Shown piece after piece: positions 1 to 11,971 of a stretch of DNA of 64,000 bases. How positions within the stretch are numbered: the stretch's first letter is position 1; each line of letters opens with the position of its first letter. The stretch spans positions 682,001 through 746,000 of the forward strand of contig JBCAML010000001.1 of assembly GCA_038503075.1 (NCBI GenBank). Reading direction: 5' to 3'. A program made the translations under genes and the position numbers. Below the pieces are notes generated by a model, which worked only from the letters and a program-made list of their open reading frames with translations, made no database searches and was not told the origin of the DNA. This stretch comes from Gyromitra esculenta. Taxonomy: Eukaryota; Ascomycota; Pezizomycetes; Pezizales; Discinaceae.

Positions 1-172
1 TGACAGGGATGCAGCCGGGTAACGAGACAGCGTTACTCTGCTGCTGCAGGATGTTACGGTACCGCTGTGCAGGGATGTCACGCTTCAAGTTGTACAGCCT
101 TACCCGTCCTCAAACAACACGTTCTCCGCGTGTAAATTCCCACTTTACGCGCTCAATCCACCACCACAGTCA
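1..172. other. Left-edge 5' flank of PMS1
   Basis: No supported gene lies here. The segment immediately precedes the PMS1 start codon and probably holds its 5' UTR and part of its promoter. The short reading frame running through it has no family resemblance. Confidence 0.6.
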
Positions 173-3100
173 ATGGCCACCATCAAACCCATTGAACGCA
201 AATCTGTCCGTACCCACGTCTACCCTACCCCCATACAACTATCTATACTAACTACCCTTCATTCTCCAGGTCCACCAGATCCAATCCGGCCAGGTGATCG
301 GTGACGGTCTGACTTCAGTGGTCAAAGAACTAGTCGAGAACAGCTTCGACGCCAATGCAACCTCAATAGGTACATCCACCCCCAACTACACGCCAGCATC
401 ACCATCTAACCACTCTTTAACAGAAGTCCGATTCAAGAACTACGGTCTCGACGCTGTCGAAGTCATCGACAATGGTTCTGGCATCACCCCAGACAACTAC
501 GAGTCTATAGCCCTTAAACACTGGACCTCGAAACTCACAAGCTACGAAGACCTCGATAATGTTACAACCTTTGGGTTCCGCGGCGAGGCTCTTTCCTCCC
601 TATGTGCGTTATCAGATCTACAAATCACTACTGCCACCGCCAATGAAGTTCCAAAGGGCACCCGTCTCGAATTCGAGACCTCGGGGAAGCTGAAATCTCG
701 CTCCGTTGCGGCTGCACAGCGAGGGACGGTGGTGTTGGTGGAGAATATATTCAAGGCGCTCCCCGTGAGACGGAAGGAGCTGGAGCGGAATGTAAAAAGG
801 GAGTATACGAAGGTTTTGGGTGTGCTGCAGGCATATGCAGGGATTTGTGTCGGTGTCAAGTTCTCGGTTTTTAACCAACCAACGAAGGGGAGGAGAACCC
901 CAGTTTTTGCTACAAAGGGGAACAAAACTACGAGGGAGAATATCGCGAATGTTTTTGGTGCAAAGACTCTCTCTGCGCTTGTGGTTTTGGACCTACAATT
1001 TGAGATGAAACAGACGAGGAGAGGGGTTCGAGAGTCGGAGTAAGCCCTTATCCTTCGCTGTGTAACAACCCCTCAACCTGGAGCTCAATTCTTACATCCC
1101 CTGGAGTTCTCTAGAAGTAAGGAGGTCAAGATAGTGGGTCATATATCACGCCCTATTGTCGGAGAAGGTAGACAAGCTCCAGATAGACAGATGTTCTTTG
1201 TCAATGGCAGACCTTGTGTGCTCCCCCAAGTACGTATATGAGAATGAGTGATAATTGATGATGCGCACAAATTACTAACAAAACCCAGATAGCCCGTGCC
1301 TTTAACGAGGTTTACAAAACCTTTAATGTTACTCAGTCTCCTTTTATCTTTGGAGATATTCAGATGGATACAAGTATGTTTTTTTTTTTCCTTGAGCTTC
1401 AGACATAAACGTTATTCTAACTCTGAGAAGACTCATACGATGTCAACGTCTCTCCCGATAAACGTTCAATCCTCCTTCACGACCAGACAGAGTTATTAGA
1501 ATCACTAAAAACCTCTCTCATAACAATGTTTACGAACCACGAACAAACCGTCCCACACTCACAATTAGGCACCCAAGCAAAACTACCGAGTTACAAGCAG
1601 CTGACTTTCGGCCATACTACCGCACCGTCTATAGCTAGCGCTTCAACATTATTAACAAAATCCCCAGATCAAGATACTCCGGTTCAAACCGATGGCGATG
1701 CCGACACGGAAGCCCCACCACAAATCCCACAAGATGGCGACCTAGAGCCAACAGCCAACAACTCCACTAAAACGGCAAACAGGAATAAAGCACCTCCAAC
1801 TTACACCGTTGCCCCCTCTAAAAAACTTCAAGAAACTATATTCAAATCACCGATAGTCACCGACCCAAAGCCAAGGCCGTTTGCCACCCGAACAACTGCT
1901 GACGAAATCGCGGATTCTATTCTCGAAGAAGAAAACGAAGAAGTCGCACTGCCCCCACCTACCCCCTCAATCCCCCTTGAATTCTCGGTCCCTCCGCCCT
2001 CGACAATGACAAGCCCCTTCTCAAAGTTATCTTACCGTTCCCCGCGGCGGCAGCAGGAAGGGAAGGCGACGATCACGATTGGAGACCGGGAACCAGTGAC
2101 GACAGGGGGGAGTCCACCGTTAGGATCACCGAGGAAGAGGAGGAAGGTCATGGCGAATGAGGAGAAGGGGAAAATCAGACAGCCAAAGTTTGGGGCGGGG
2201 GTGTTGAGCCGGTTCGCGGCACCGGGGACACAGGTAGTTGAGAAAGAGGAGACAGCGGATGACGATGATAACAACGACATTGATAACGTTGAGGAGTTCA
2301 GAGAGATAGAAGAAAGCACGGATAAGATGATGCAGGATGCCGAGGAGTATGCGGATGAGGACTTAGAGGAGGTATTTAGAGACGCTAGTCAAGTGGAGGT
2401 AGTGGATGACGAGGAGGAGGATCGTGGAAATATCAAAGTTGAGGCAGAGCCAATTGTGTTAGATCAAGGGAGTCCAGGGCCGCTATTTCTTCCTAACCCA
2501 GAATTGGATGCGATGTTAAGTGGCGAGGAAGTTGCGGGTGAGGAGATAGCTCCTAAGGCAGTGGAGGGAGCTGAAGTACCCTTCGACCCACAAGAAGAGG
2601 AAGACGGTGACTTTACGGATCTCACTGAAAGCCTCAAGCAATCTTCTCTTCGTGCTCAGGAGCTTCTTCTCGAAGCAGAGGCTGTCATCTCAGCGCCTAC
2701 TTCCAAGGGCCTTGAACGAGCATTCAAGATGCTCGAGGGGTCGCGAACTCACTCAACCAAACACTTCGTCCGATTCTATAGCACTTCCATCACTAGGCTA
2801 CGACAACAGGCAAAGGCAATTTCTAAATACTCTGCAAACCAAATTCAGAACATCTCCTCTTCGGACACAACCTTAACAGAAGACGATGTGTCCGCCGAAG
2901 AGCGACTTAACCTTACCATCACCAAACAAGACTTTTACTCCATGCAGATCAAGGGCCAATTCAACCGTGGCTTCATCCTCGCGACCCGCGCCGATGACCT
3001 CTTCATAATCGACCAACACGCATCCGATGAAAAATACAATTTTGAGACACTCCAGCGAAACACCATCGTTCAGCACCAACGCCTTGTAGCGCCAAAGACG

Positions 3101-3649
3101 CTCGAGCTCATGGCAATGGAAGAAGTGATCGTTACGGAGCATCTCAACGTGTTCAAAAAAAATGGGTTCGTAATTAAGGTAGATGCAGACGCGCCGACAG
3201 GAGTACGGTGCAAACTCATGACACTACCACTAAGCGGGAACACAGTGTTTACTATCAAGGATCTCGAGGAGTTAATCCACCTCGTGCATGAGAACCAGGG
3301 AGATGACACAGTAAGATGCAGTAAAGTGAGAAGTATGTTTGCCATGAGGGCGTGTAAGAAGAGTACTAAAGTAGGAAGAGCACTCACGCTCAGCAATATG
3401 GAGAAGATCGTAAAACATATGGGTGAGTTGGATAAGCCGTGGAATTGTCCGCATGGAAGGCCGACGATGAGGCACTTAATGGAGTTAGGGAGATTTGTGA
3501 GGTGGCGGGAGTATGATGAAGGGGTTGAGGGGTTGAGGGGGTTGCAGTGGAGTGGCCAGAGTTGGGGAAATGTGATAGGGGCTATGGCAGGAAGCTATGG
3601 AGAGGGTAATAATGGAGAGGGTAGCAGTGAGGTGCAGGAATTTGTATGA
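173..3649 (+). CDS. PMS1: DNA mismatch repair protein PMS1 (MutL-alpha subunit)
   Basis: Nuclear MutL homologue that pairs with Mlh1 and nicks the strand to be corrected after MutS recognises a mismatch. Six exons: 173-205, 270-369, 424-1039, 1115-1229, 1289-1373, 1431-3649 (1055 aa, phases consistent). The start is chosen because exon 1 reads MATIKPIERKS straight into VHQIQSGQVI. The N-terminal GHKL ATPase shows KELVENSFDA, VIDNGSGI and GFRGEAL. A long low-complexity acidic linker follows (roughly residues 350-760). The C-terminal dimerisation/endonuclease domain carries the metal-binding signature DQHASDEKYNFE (DQHA-x2-E-x4-E, near residue 845), then the ACKKS and CPHGRPT motifs. The nuclease motif separates it from MLH1. 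All key motifs are present, so it is probably functional. It is longer than yeast Pms1 because of the linker. Confidence 0.96.
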
Positions 3650-4297
3650 GTGAGAGTGAGCGAGTGACATTATATGATTGGGTATTGGAGTGTTTTGTTG
3701 GGGTGATGTCAAGAGTTTATAACCAAAATAAGTACCTGAAAAGGTTACAAAAATATTTTTATTTCCTCGGTATACTCGCCCAGTATTGGTAACGTTTGCC
3801 TTTTAGGTGTTCAACACATAATTCTTCGCTTTAAAATAGTAGATCGATATACGTGACCCAGTCTGAGGATTGCATGTGCATGACTCAGTGGCTTTTTTTC
3901 TTGTTCTAAAGTTATTACGGATCTATTCTGAACCGCTCACCAACCCAGCGATTTCGCGAATAGACCTGGTCCCTCGCGAACGAACTGCTGCTCACATACA
4001 TTGACGATTCGCCCGGGCCATCCACGAAAGGGCTGGAGCTTTGAAGGGTGGAGCTTCAGGGAGAAACGCTTAGGAGGTTGGGGTTTCGGGGGGGGGTTCG
4101 GGGGAGCTGTGGAGAGTTGGAGCTTACCATGTAAAGGAGGGGAATGAAGCATACGGCGGTCTGCAGCAGCCGACCCGCCATAATTAACGAAGTGAAAATC
4201 GGTAAGTAGCCTCGCAGTACCCCACTTCACAAGCTATCCACTCATCTCATTTCCATCAGACAACCACCACATCCCTTTTTTCTAGCCTACCATCAAT
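3650..4297. other. Intergenic, PMS1 to the 4.3 kb gene
   Basis: About 650 bases with no supported gene. It contains a G-rich patch near 4078-4110 and a run of T at 3893-3900. The sequence just before 4298 is CT-rich, as in fungal 5' leaders. Confidence 0.5.
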
Positions 4298-4950
4298 ATG
4301 ACAGATCTTTCTCTAAATGCTGCCTCCTCTTGCCAAGAGATCCATGACTGGCTTGCCACTTTAAACCTCTCGGGATGCTATATACATCCAAAGTTGGTTT
4401 CTTACACAGACCTGCATTGCAAACGAAACGAACTCAAAAGAATCAATCAAATAAAGATTCCTGATGACCACAAAACTGCCCTCCTTAAAGACTACCAGCT
4501 GTCTGACATCTTAGGCACCTTGGTCCCAAAAATTCGGAATTCCGGTACTTTAGTCATGATGTCTGGCCCTTTATATTTAGCATCTGATTTAAACCACAAC
4601 CCCGCCGCGTTTCATACCTTTGTCTTTCTTTATAAAGATAATATTGCAGCTATTGTGGACCCTGCATATGGTATATCTGAGAGTGACGGTGTTGAAGGAG
4701 CTAAAAAAAAGCGGGAAAAATAAGGTTTTCCAGTATGGGTGGTGGATTGGGATTGGGAATAAGTTTGTTAAGGAAAATGAAAGGGAAAAATGCAGTGGAC
4801 AAATACTGGCTAGGAAAGGGATCTGAGTTGGACTATGATGATATAAACGGTAATACACTGGCGCAGGATTTTGTACTGAATTTCATCAAAAGAGGGGGAG
4901 ACATGAATATCGATTGGGAGAGAAGTGGTTTTGAGGAGATGGAAAACTAG
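4298..4950 (+). pseudogene. Small unrecognised gene broken by two A-run frameshifts
   Basis: The first frame (4298-4723) encodes 141 residues starting MTDLSLNAAS, with a compact hydrophobic stretch GTLVMMSGPLYLASDL followed by FHTFVFLYKD and AAIVDPAYG. It then meets a stop just after an eight-A run (4702-4709). Sensible protein continues in the next frame (FQYGWWIGIGNKFVKENE), and after a five-A run near 4786-4790 in the third frame (DKYWLGKGSELDYDDINGN) to a stop at 4948-4950. One extra A in each run explains both shifts. I found no GT-AG intron that repairs the frame. It is therefore a recent pseudogene, or an intact gene with two homopolymer sequencing errors. I do not recognise the family. 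The spaced His and Asp-Pro could be a catalytic pair, but that is a guess. Confidence 0.45.
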
Positions 4951-5765
4951 TAAAATAGTTGTAATTGGATTCATGGTATAGCAACTATACATTATGTATT
5001 ACTAGATGTAATAAAAAACATTTTGGGCTTATCTGCCTATTATCACAATCATAACTTGTACTGCTAAAAATAAAGTGCGATAATCTGCTTAATCTCGAGA
5101 CGGCCTCGATTAAACAGGGGCTATGATATGCCGACTCATAACTACCATGTATACGGCTAAACTTTATATGTGTTCCATAACAACAACTGATCCAATGCAG
5201 ATAAAGGCCTTACTACATTTTTTGCATGCTTGTCATATTTTCTACAGCCTCTTCAATATATCGCCATAACGTAACCATTTCCGGTCTTCTTATCGCCAAG
5301 CGTCCATCAGGCCTGGCAACGATTAAAAGGCAGGCAACCCCCAGAGGCTAAGGCTAGCCGGGTAGTCACATGGCTTTGTGACTACGCTAGAGGCCATCGT
5401 GAAATTAGAAATTGGCGAAAGGCCCAGTCTACCCCCAACTACATGTACATGTACTTAACCCCCTGTAGAGTATTTGAAATCGAGATGCTGGATCCTTTAG
5501 GCGTCAGGGCATTACTTCTCCCCTAAAATACATGTAGCTTACCTCTCTTCAACCTCCCCCAGTAGGTAGTCGATAAGTCTTCCCAAGCCAACCTATCAGC
5601 AGATCCAATCTCATGTGTATATGTACTCTACAACCCCTGCTACCGCCACCAAAGCTTATCTCAGAGCCTCACTACCCCCCCTTTCACAACCAAATCTCAA
5701 CCACAGATCCCACACCCCACACCCCACACCACACGCCACACACCACACATCCCTCCACAAACGCC
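4951..5765. other. Intergenic, promoter and leader of IMP2
   Basis: About 815 bases without a gene. It holds an overlapping pair of TACATGTA palindromes (5440-5453), a third at 5529-5536, and an AC-rich tract of CACACCC-like units (about 5710-5750) just upstream of the IMP2 start codon, which probably lies in the 5' UTR. Confidence 0.55.
5440..5453. repeat. Overlapping TACATGTA palindrome pair
   Basis: TACATGTACATGTA is two overlapping copies of the self-complementary octamer TACATGTA, about 320 bases upstream of the IMP2 start. The same octamer occurs at 5529, 14852, 33997, 52478, 53312 and 61162, always outside coding exons. A regulatory role is an inference. Confidence 0.4.
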
Positions 5766-6454
5766 ATGACATCCCGTTTTGCTCGCCTATTCTCTCACGA
5801 CGCAAAGGCATTCCGCAACTACGCAGTCGGTTTTGCCCTGTGGGTTCCCGCGATCGTCTTCTTCGTCGACCACATCGCGTCATTCCACGTCGTCCGTGGG
5901 CGCAGCATGAGTCCAACACTGTCGCAGGACCTGATCATGGTGCGTAGGTGGGGGGTAACAGAGGGGTTGAAGAGGGGACAGGTTGTTTTATATCGGTAGG
6001 CGACTTCAATCCCCATCCTGAGAGGGTGTGAAGGGGGGGGTGAAGGGATGGGGGGGTGAAATAAAGGCATCTGATACAAAGAATAGATCCCCATTGGACC
6101 CAGAAACAGTAGCGATAAAGCGTGTTGTTGCGTTAGAAGGAGATGTAGTCAAGACAAGAGAACCTTATCCGGTGGGGGTCGTAACTGTTCCAGAAGGACA
6201 GGTGTGGGTTGAAGGTGATGAGGGTTTCCATTCGATGGATAGCAATTATTATGGACCTGTAACTACCGTCCCCCCATACTTCTATCCGAACTGTATTGCG
6301 GAACCGTAGGCTTATATCTGGTTTGGTGGAACAGATACCAAAGGGCTTGGTGACTGCGAGAGTAACTCACGTATTGCTGCCGTTCAAAAGAGCTGGCCGG
6401 ATCATTGAGGAATTCAAGGGCCGACGAGGGGCACTTGTTCATAAAGCGTCATAG
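5766..6454 (+). CDS. IMP2: Mitochondrial inner membrane peptidase subunit 2
   Basis: Signal-peptidase-like serine/lysine protease that removes sorting signals from proteins inserted in the mitochondrial inner membrane, acting with Imp1 on the intermembrane-space side. Exons 5766-5995, 6087-6258 and 6335-6454 give 173 aa, the usual family size. One membrane span lies at about residues 21-38. The catalytic Ser is in RGRSMSPTL (about S47) and the catalytic Lys in AIKRVVALEGD (about K88). The ending HSMDSNYYGPIPKGLVTARV matches Imp2 rather than Imp1, which normally has SLDSR at this place. The last junction is chosen because it restores GP-IPKGLVTARVTHVL. The gene runs tail-to-tail with the downstream SPO71 gene, 255 bases apart. 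Confidence 0.93.
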
Positions 6455-6709
6455 CAGGATGCGAAAGTGACATTCCATCTTTTGTGCATACTAATTATGT
6501 ATTATATCCAGCCCGTAGACTATTGGTGTGACATGAACGAAAGAAAAAAAAGGGCTCCCTTCCGCAATGCGTCCGAACCAGAAAAGAAAAACTCCAGCAT
6601 GCTAATAAATACCCAAACCCGCGCCTCGCCAGAAGTGAAAAATAAAAATAAAGGGGGGGCAATATCAAACCAAGGGAAAAGTAACTAACACCCGCTTCCA
6701 AACTAATAA

Positions 6710-9700
6710 TCAACCAAACAAGCCAGGGCTCTGAGCGGTAACCCTAATCTCCTCGCTTGTATTAATATTCAACCTCTCAATCTCCATCCCAATACTCATA
6801 ACCCACGCATCTCTCTCCAACCTACTCCTCGCCTTAAACACAATGCTTTTCCCCGAAGCACCCAAGGGTGTAACCCTATGCCTCACTGTCCTTCCTTCCT
6901 CGTCCTTCATCTTAAACAAGCTCCTTCTCATTCCATGCCAAAGCACAAAACACGTCATCGTATCCTCATCATGGCTCGTCAATCCATCTTGATACACACG
7001 CGGTAATGCATGTCTCCCGGGAGTGCTGGAATCGAATGTCTGGTTTTGATACAGAAGGTCATTCTCGGTGATGAGACCAGAGTAAATATAGCAGTCGCGG
7101 AGAGATAGCGAGAGGTGACGTTCTTGGTGCACATGCGGGAGTTCAACACCAGTGCGTGAGCGGTAGATGTTGTGAAATATTAGCATTTCGCCGTGGCAGA
7201 GAACCACATTATAGCGCTTAAAGGTTGCGTGTTTGCGAGGTTTACGATAAAGGACGCCAGACATCTACAGGTACCAATTAGAGTATATTCAAAACGCCAA
7301 TCCAGCTCCGATGTGAAACGTACCGTGATGGCCCTGCAGGAAGACATCCCACAGACATTAAAGATCTCCCCCGAGGCAATAGACCTAGACACTTCCCATT
7401 TCCTTGCGTACTGGCCAATGATAGACTCCATCTCCTCATCAATGTTAAGCTCCTTCAAATTCTCATTCCTCGTCTTCCTGATGATTGCAAGATCGTCTTT
7501 ATCTCTTGCTTTCCAGTACTTGATCAAATCCGCCAGCCTAGTCATCCACTCATCTCTAGTCCTCTCGCAAAAACTCTACACCCAACAAGTCAGCCATCCC
7601 TCCTCACAGTATGGACTCAAAAAGAAGGAATTCGTTACCTGCAACCTCAACACAAGCCCATTCTCAAGCACAATTTCAAACGCTCTCTCGTCATTAAACT
7701 CCTGCACCCTTCCATCTTCTTGATTCGAATCTGGAACAGATTGGTGAAAATCCGCCGACTCACCATGCCCGACCCCAGCATCGTACCCCTGCGGTTGGCG
7801 TTTTACATGCCGCACTTCAGTCGCTTTACAGAGATCCACAAACCCATCTGCCCTTAGCAACGTATTGACCTTCCGCTCAGCTTCATCGTAGGCGTCTCTA
7901 TCCCGCTTGTCGATTTCCGCAGCAGACTCTCTAAGCCATGGAATCCTGCCTTCTGCATCTGAGACATACGGTGCCACGGCGTAGATGAGTGGGATCTCGT
8001 CGATTATCTCGCTTGTCTTTGGGATAGTGCCATTATGAAGAGGCAACTGCGGAGGCGGTGGCGGCAATGCCCTTGCAGGTTTGCAGAAGCAAAGCAGACT
8101 ATCATGGGTGTAGAAATATAAGCGCTTAAAAAAAAGCCTCCCCAAACGCTCCTGGCGACCAGTTCCTGATGTCAGTCGGAGCAGAAATCCTTCTACCGGC
8201 ACCGGTTCGACCATTTTCTCTCCATCATCCATTTTAGTAACTGTTGGATAATGCGTCTTAGGCCTTAGCTCCAGCTGGTGAGTTTTCTGCATCGCGATCG
8301 TCCCGTACATGCGTTGTTCATTAGCCTATTTAGCAATTAGTATATCGCAAAATCTACAAATATGCGACAGCGGAGCCTACCCCATGAATCCACTCCAATC
8401 GATCATACCGTCTCCACGCAAGGCCCATACGTTCATCTGTTTTCCAGTACTCAACGATATCTGCCCATTCTTTAACTCCCTCTAGCATGCTCATACTCTT
8501 ATCGAGAAGATTCTTCGCGACAACCTTTTCCTCTTTTAGCGGCTCCTCGTCATTGTAGTCTTCCGCTCGCAACTTCTCTTCAATCTTCTCAAATGGGTTT
8601 TCGATCCGTAGCGATAATGCTAGATTCGGGACGTGGATATGGAGCACATCCGGCCGCGCCCAGCCCAACGCGTTTCGGAGAAACGTATACCATTCTACAG
8701 ACGAAGAATAGCACCGCGGCCGCATGATATATATAATATTCCCCTTCCGCCATGGCAGCCAGATAACTAGCGTCTTATCCAACGACGAGTAGAGATTAAT
8801 TTTTGTACTCTTCGGATTCAACGGGATCTCGCGTGTGCCGTGAGATGAGACATGCGGTCTATCAATCGCCGGGATCACTCGGCTCTTGTACAGCCGTAAG
8901 GAAAAGGGAACTTCTTCTTCACCGGTTTCTCGGCACACGACTACGTACTCTCTCCATTTCTCGGCAGTGCGAGTTTCAATCTTCATACTCTCGTTTTCGT
9001 CGTAGTCGTTCGGGACATGTTTCATTGTAGTTTCAACCCGGACAAGCATATTTTCCATTTTGATGATCTCTCCTTCCCTCTTGCGGGCACGCGGATAATG
9101 TCGTCCTCCATGGCGAAAGCTGCGACTCCGGCTCAGATCAGCGAGTTTCAGCTGCATCAATTTGTCGCGCTCGCGTACATCGACAGCGGTATTGAAGCGA
9201 ACAAGGCCGCCAGAAACCCGGTCTCTATTTGTCGACGTTCGCTGAATTTCGGCCGAAGAGATCCGTACCGTTGGCTGCTCCGATTCAGTCCGATCTCTCT
9301 TTTGCGGAGAGCTGGATTTTTTCCGTGACATCGATAGTATCGAGGGCCTTAGGGAGGCCCTTTGCACTAATGGGGGACGCCCTCGACTTTCACTACTCTT
9401 CAGCTTCTTCCGTCGTGCCATTTCATCATGCTTCAAGAGAGATGCTAACGAATTGGAGGCCTCGACTGAGGGTGGTACTGAACCTGATGCACTTCCTTCC
9501 GTATCACTATTCGTGATTGGAATTGGTTCCGCGGCCGTCATATCATCAAAATAACCCGTGTGCGGCTTCGATAACCCCATTTTGATCCTCAGCGGTGCTG
9601 TATTTGGTGCTATCGCACTTGGTCTCGGCGGTGCTGTATGCGCTCTCGATGGTCCCGGCCGCGAGCTCTCACCATTGCGTTTCGGCACAATTTCCTCATC

Positions 9701-10491
9701 ATCATCATCCTCTACAATCAATTCATCCCCCGAACTCAGTCCCTCGCTCGCAGTAGCAAACGACTCACCACGATTCAAGGACCGGGGTTCAGTATTCCTC
9801 CTCGAATTCCTCGTAAACGGTTTTCCGGGGTGTCGCTCAGGCGGCGGCGAAAATCCCGCCGGCGACTTTGATTTTCCTTTCTGCTTCCCGTCAATTTTAG
9901 ATTCCACCGTCCCACTAGCTCTTGGTATCGGCACGGGTCCCGAATTCTCCACAGCCTTCCCGGCCAACGGCAATAGCGTCTCGGATTCTTCTTCCTCATC
10001 TCCGTCTCCCAGTCCCCCTATATCAGTTCTCCATCCGTCCTGCATCTCTAGAGGCTCCAATCCAGTAACTCGACGTCTAATCCCGACATTATCCTCCTTC
10101 GCGAACGCAGCCTGCTTGGAGGAGTAGAAGACATGAAGATGATGTTTGTACCACTCCGAACGATGATTCTTGAGCCATCCTACTGGGATCGGGCCGACGA
10201 AGCTATATTCGCGTTAGAGCGAGCCCAAGAGCCTCGTCGAGAGGGGGGGTTTGGGGGGAGGGGAGGGTGTTAAAACTTACACACGACGGGTGGTGACGTG
10301 CAAATGCTCAGGGGTAGCATGATGCTATAGTAGGGGAATCGTCAGCCTTCCCCTTCGAATCAGGAGATGACAGGAAGAGAGCCACTTGCCAGCCTGTGAG
10401 CAGTATATGATTTTGGATCTAGACGCCCTGGAACCGTGTCATTGGGGGGTTGTTCGTCAGGCAGCTGGAGCGCCTCCCGCTCGACACTCAT
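6710..10491 (-). CDS. SPO71: Spo71-type sporulation protein with PH domains
   Basis: Known members work with the lipid-transfer protein Vps13 in prospore-membrane growth during ascospore formation. Exons read on the minus strand: 10491-10390, 10324-10281, 10202-8381, 8325-7639, 7575-7324, 7264-6710 (1153 aa, phases consistent). The N-terminus has GPIPVGWLKNHRSEWYKHH. A basic, Ser-rich disordered region follows. The conserved Spo71 N-terminal domain has GEIIKMENMLVRVE and KWREYVVVCRE. Two PH-like modules follow, the last ending near WVMSIGMEIERLN. Intron 1 (10389-10325) appears to use a GC donor (GCAAGT); the alternative, starting translation at exon 2, finds no in-frame ATG. Homology is to filamentous-fungal Spo71 proteins; a meiotic role here is inferred. 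Confidence 0.82.
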
Positions 10492-11971
10492 CCGGCCTGG
10501 CTGCCTGGATAGACAGATAGACAGTTAGCAACCGGGGGGGCGAACCCTAATTGTTTTTCCCCGTTCGTTCCTTTTCAGAGTGGTTATTTTAGTGTGTAGG
10601 GTGTTTTTCTCGCTTTATTTTTCCTTTCACCTCGCTATAAAAATAAAGGTAGAGAGACGCCGCGTATGTCGTTGGATCACCGGTTTCTTTCGATTCGTGG
10701 AATAGAGCACAGGCAGGTAGGGGGAGCTCGCTTGCTTGGTTGTGGAGATCTGCATGCAAAAACCCTGACGCCAGCTGAGTCGGCAGTTTGCCTCGATGCG
10801 GGCCTTGTCCGCGATTGAAGCCTGCAGCGCCGCCTACGCCATTGAGCAAGGTCTGCCTGACTGTGGAGTAACCTGCTGCCCTGCCCTGCCCAGAGCAGAG
10901 GAGTAGAGTATCACGACTTCAAAATGCCTAGAGTCCGGAGCAGACGCGATGGATGGCAGGAGCTTATTCTCGGATCCAGCGGCGTCGGGCCAGGCTGGAC
11001 TCGGACACACGCAGCCAGGTACTCTAACTACCCCCTGCTACGTGGGACTGGTCATGGCTCCGCACTCGGCTGCCAAGACTGCAAGCCACCGACATCAATC
11101 GTAACGGCTCACAATTGCTCACTCGGCCCGTTCACCGAGTCCAGGAATAGAAATCCGAAAGATAAGAAATCCTCTCGCGGCCCCGCTCCGTTTTTCGGTC
11201 TCCGACAAATAATTATCTAAAATATACGCTTGCTCTTATACACTACGTAATCTTACAATAAAAATATAAATAAAAAGCCTCTCCAATGCGCCGATCAACC
11301 CATAAACATCATCAGAGAACATAAGAAGTACCGCAAACCCTCTCCAGATTCCGTTCCGTTTTTCCTAGGGCCCACCCAATTCAATCAAAAAGGAAATATA
11401 AAAGGAAAAAAAACAATCCCCCTGCCCCTGGCCCAGAACGAAAAAACGAAACTCCTCCCCTCCAACCGCTCGCTTCACTAAACGTGAATGGAAAAGCAGA
11501 TGAATAGCTCCCCTCTCCCCAAAAAAAAAAAACTTGAGGAAAACAAATAATAAAACAAAATGTACCGAGGCCCAAGTTACTGAACTGACTCAGACAACTC
11601 CCTCATAGATACATTCAAACCCCCAAATCCACATTTGCATTTTCCCCTGTCACGAAAAAAAACCCCGTTCGAGAACACCAATGGCAATGCCAAGATACCC
11701 TCTTTCTTTTTTTTTCGACCCCCCAACATATCCGCACAAATACAAACCCCAACCGCAAATGAGGTTATAAAAATCAAAAAAGCGCCGTTAAGAGAAAATA
11801 CCCAACGTCAAAAAATGCGGTCTGATAAATGAAAACTGTAAACAAAAGAAAATAAACACTCATCATATCTAAACACCCTCCATAGCTTTCCGCAAATTTA
11901 GGAAATTAAAAATCATCAACAAACACAGCAAATGGTAATTCAAGCACAAACATAACGTGGCACAGTAGTCA
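10492..11971. other. Intergenic, SPO71 promoter and 3' flank of the PH gene
   Basis: About 1.5 kb with no supported gene. The right half (from about 11220) is rich in A runs and short AT stretches typical of 3' UTR and terminator sequence of the leftward PH-domain gene. The left half should contain the SPO71 promoter. Short reading frames here look random. Confidence 0.5.

Noticed and set aside
9558..10127. 189-codon open frame on + strand
   Set aside because: Lies antisense to the SPO71 coding exon; Ser-rich mirror of its codons, with no motif of its own.
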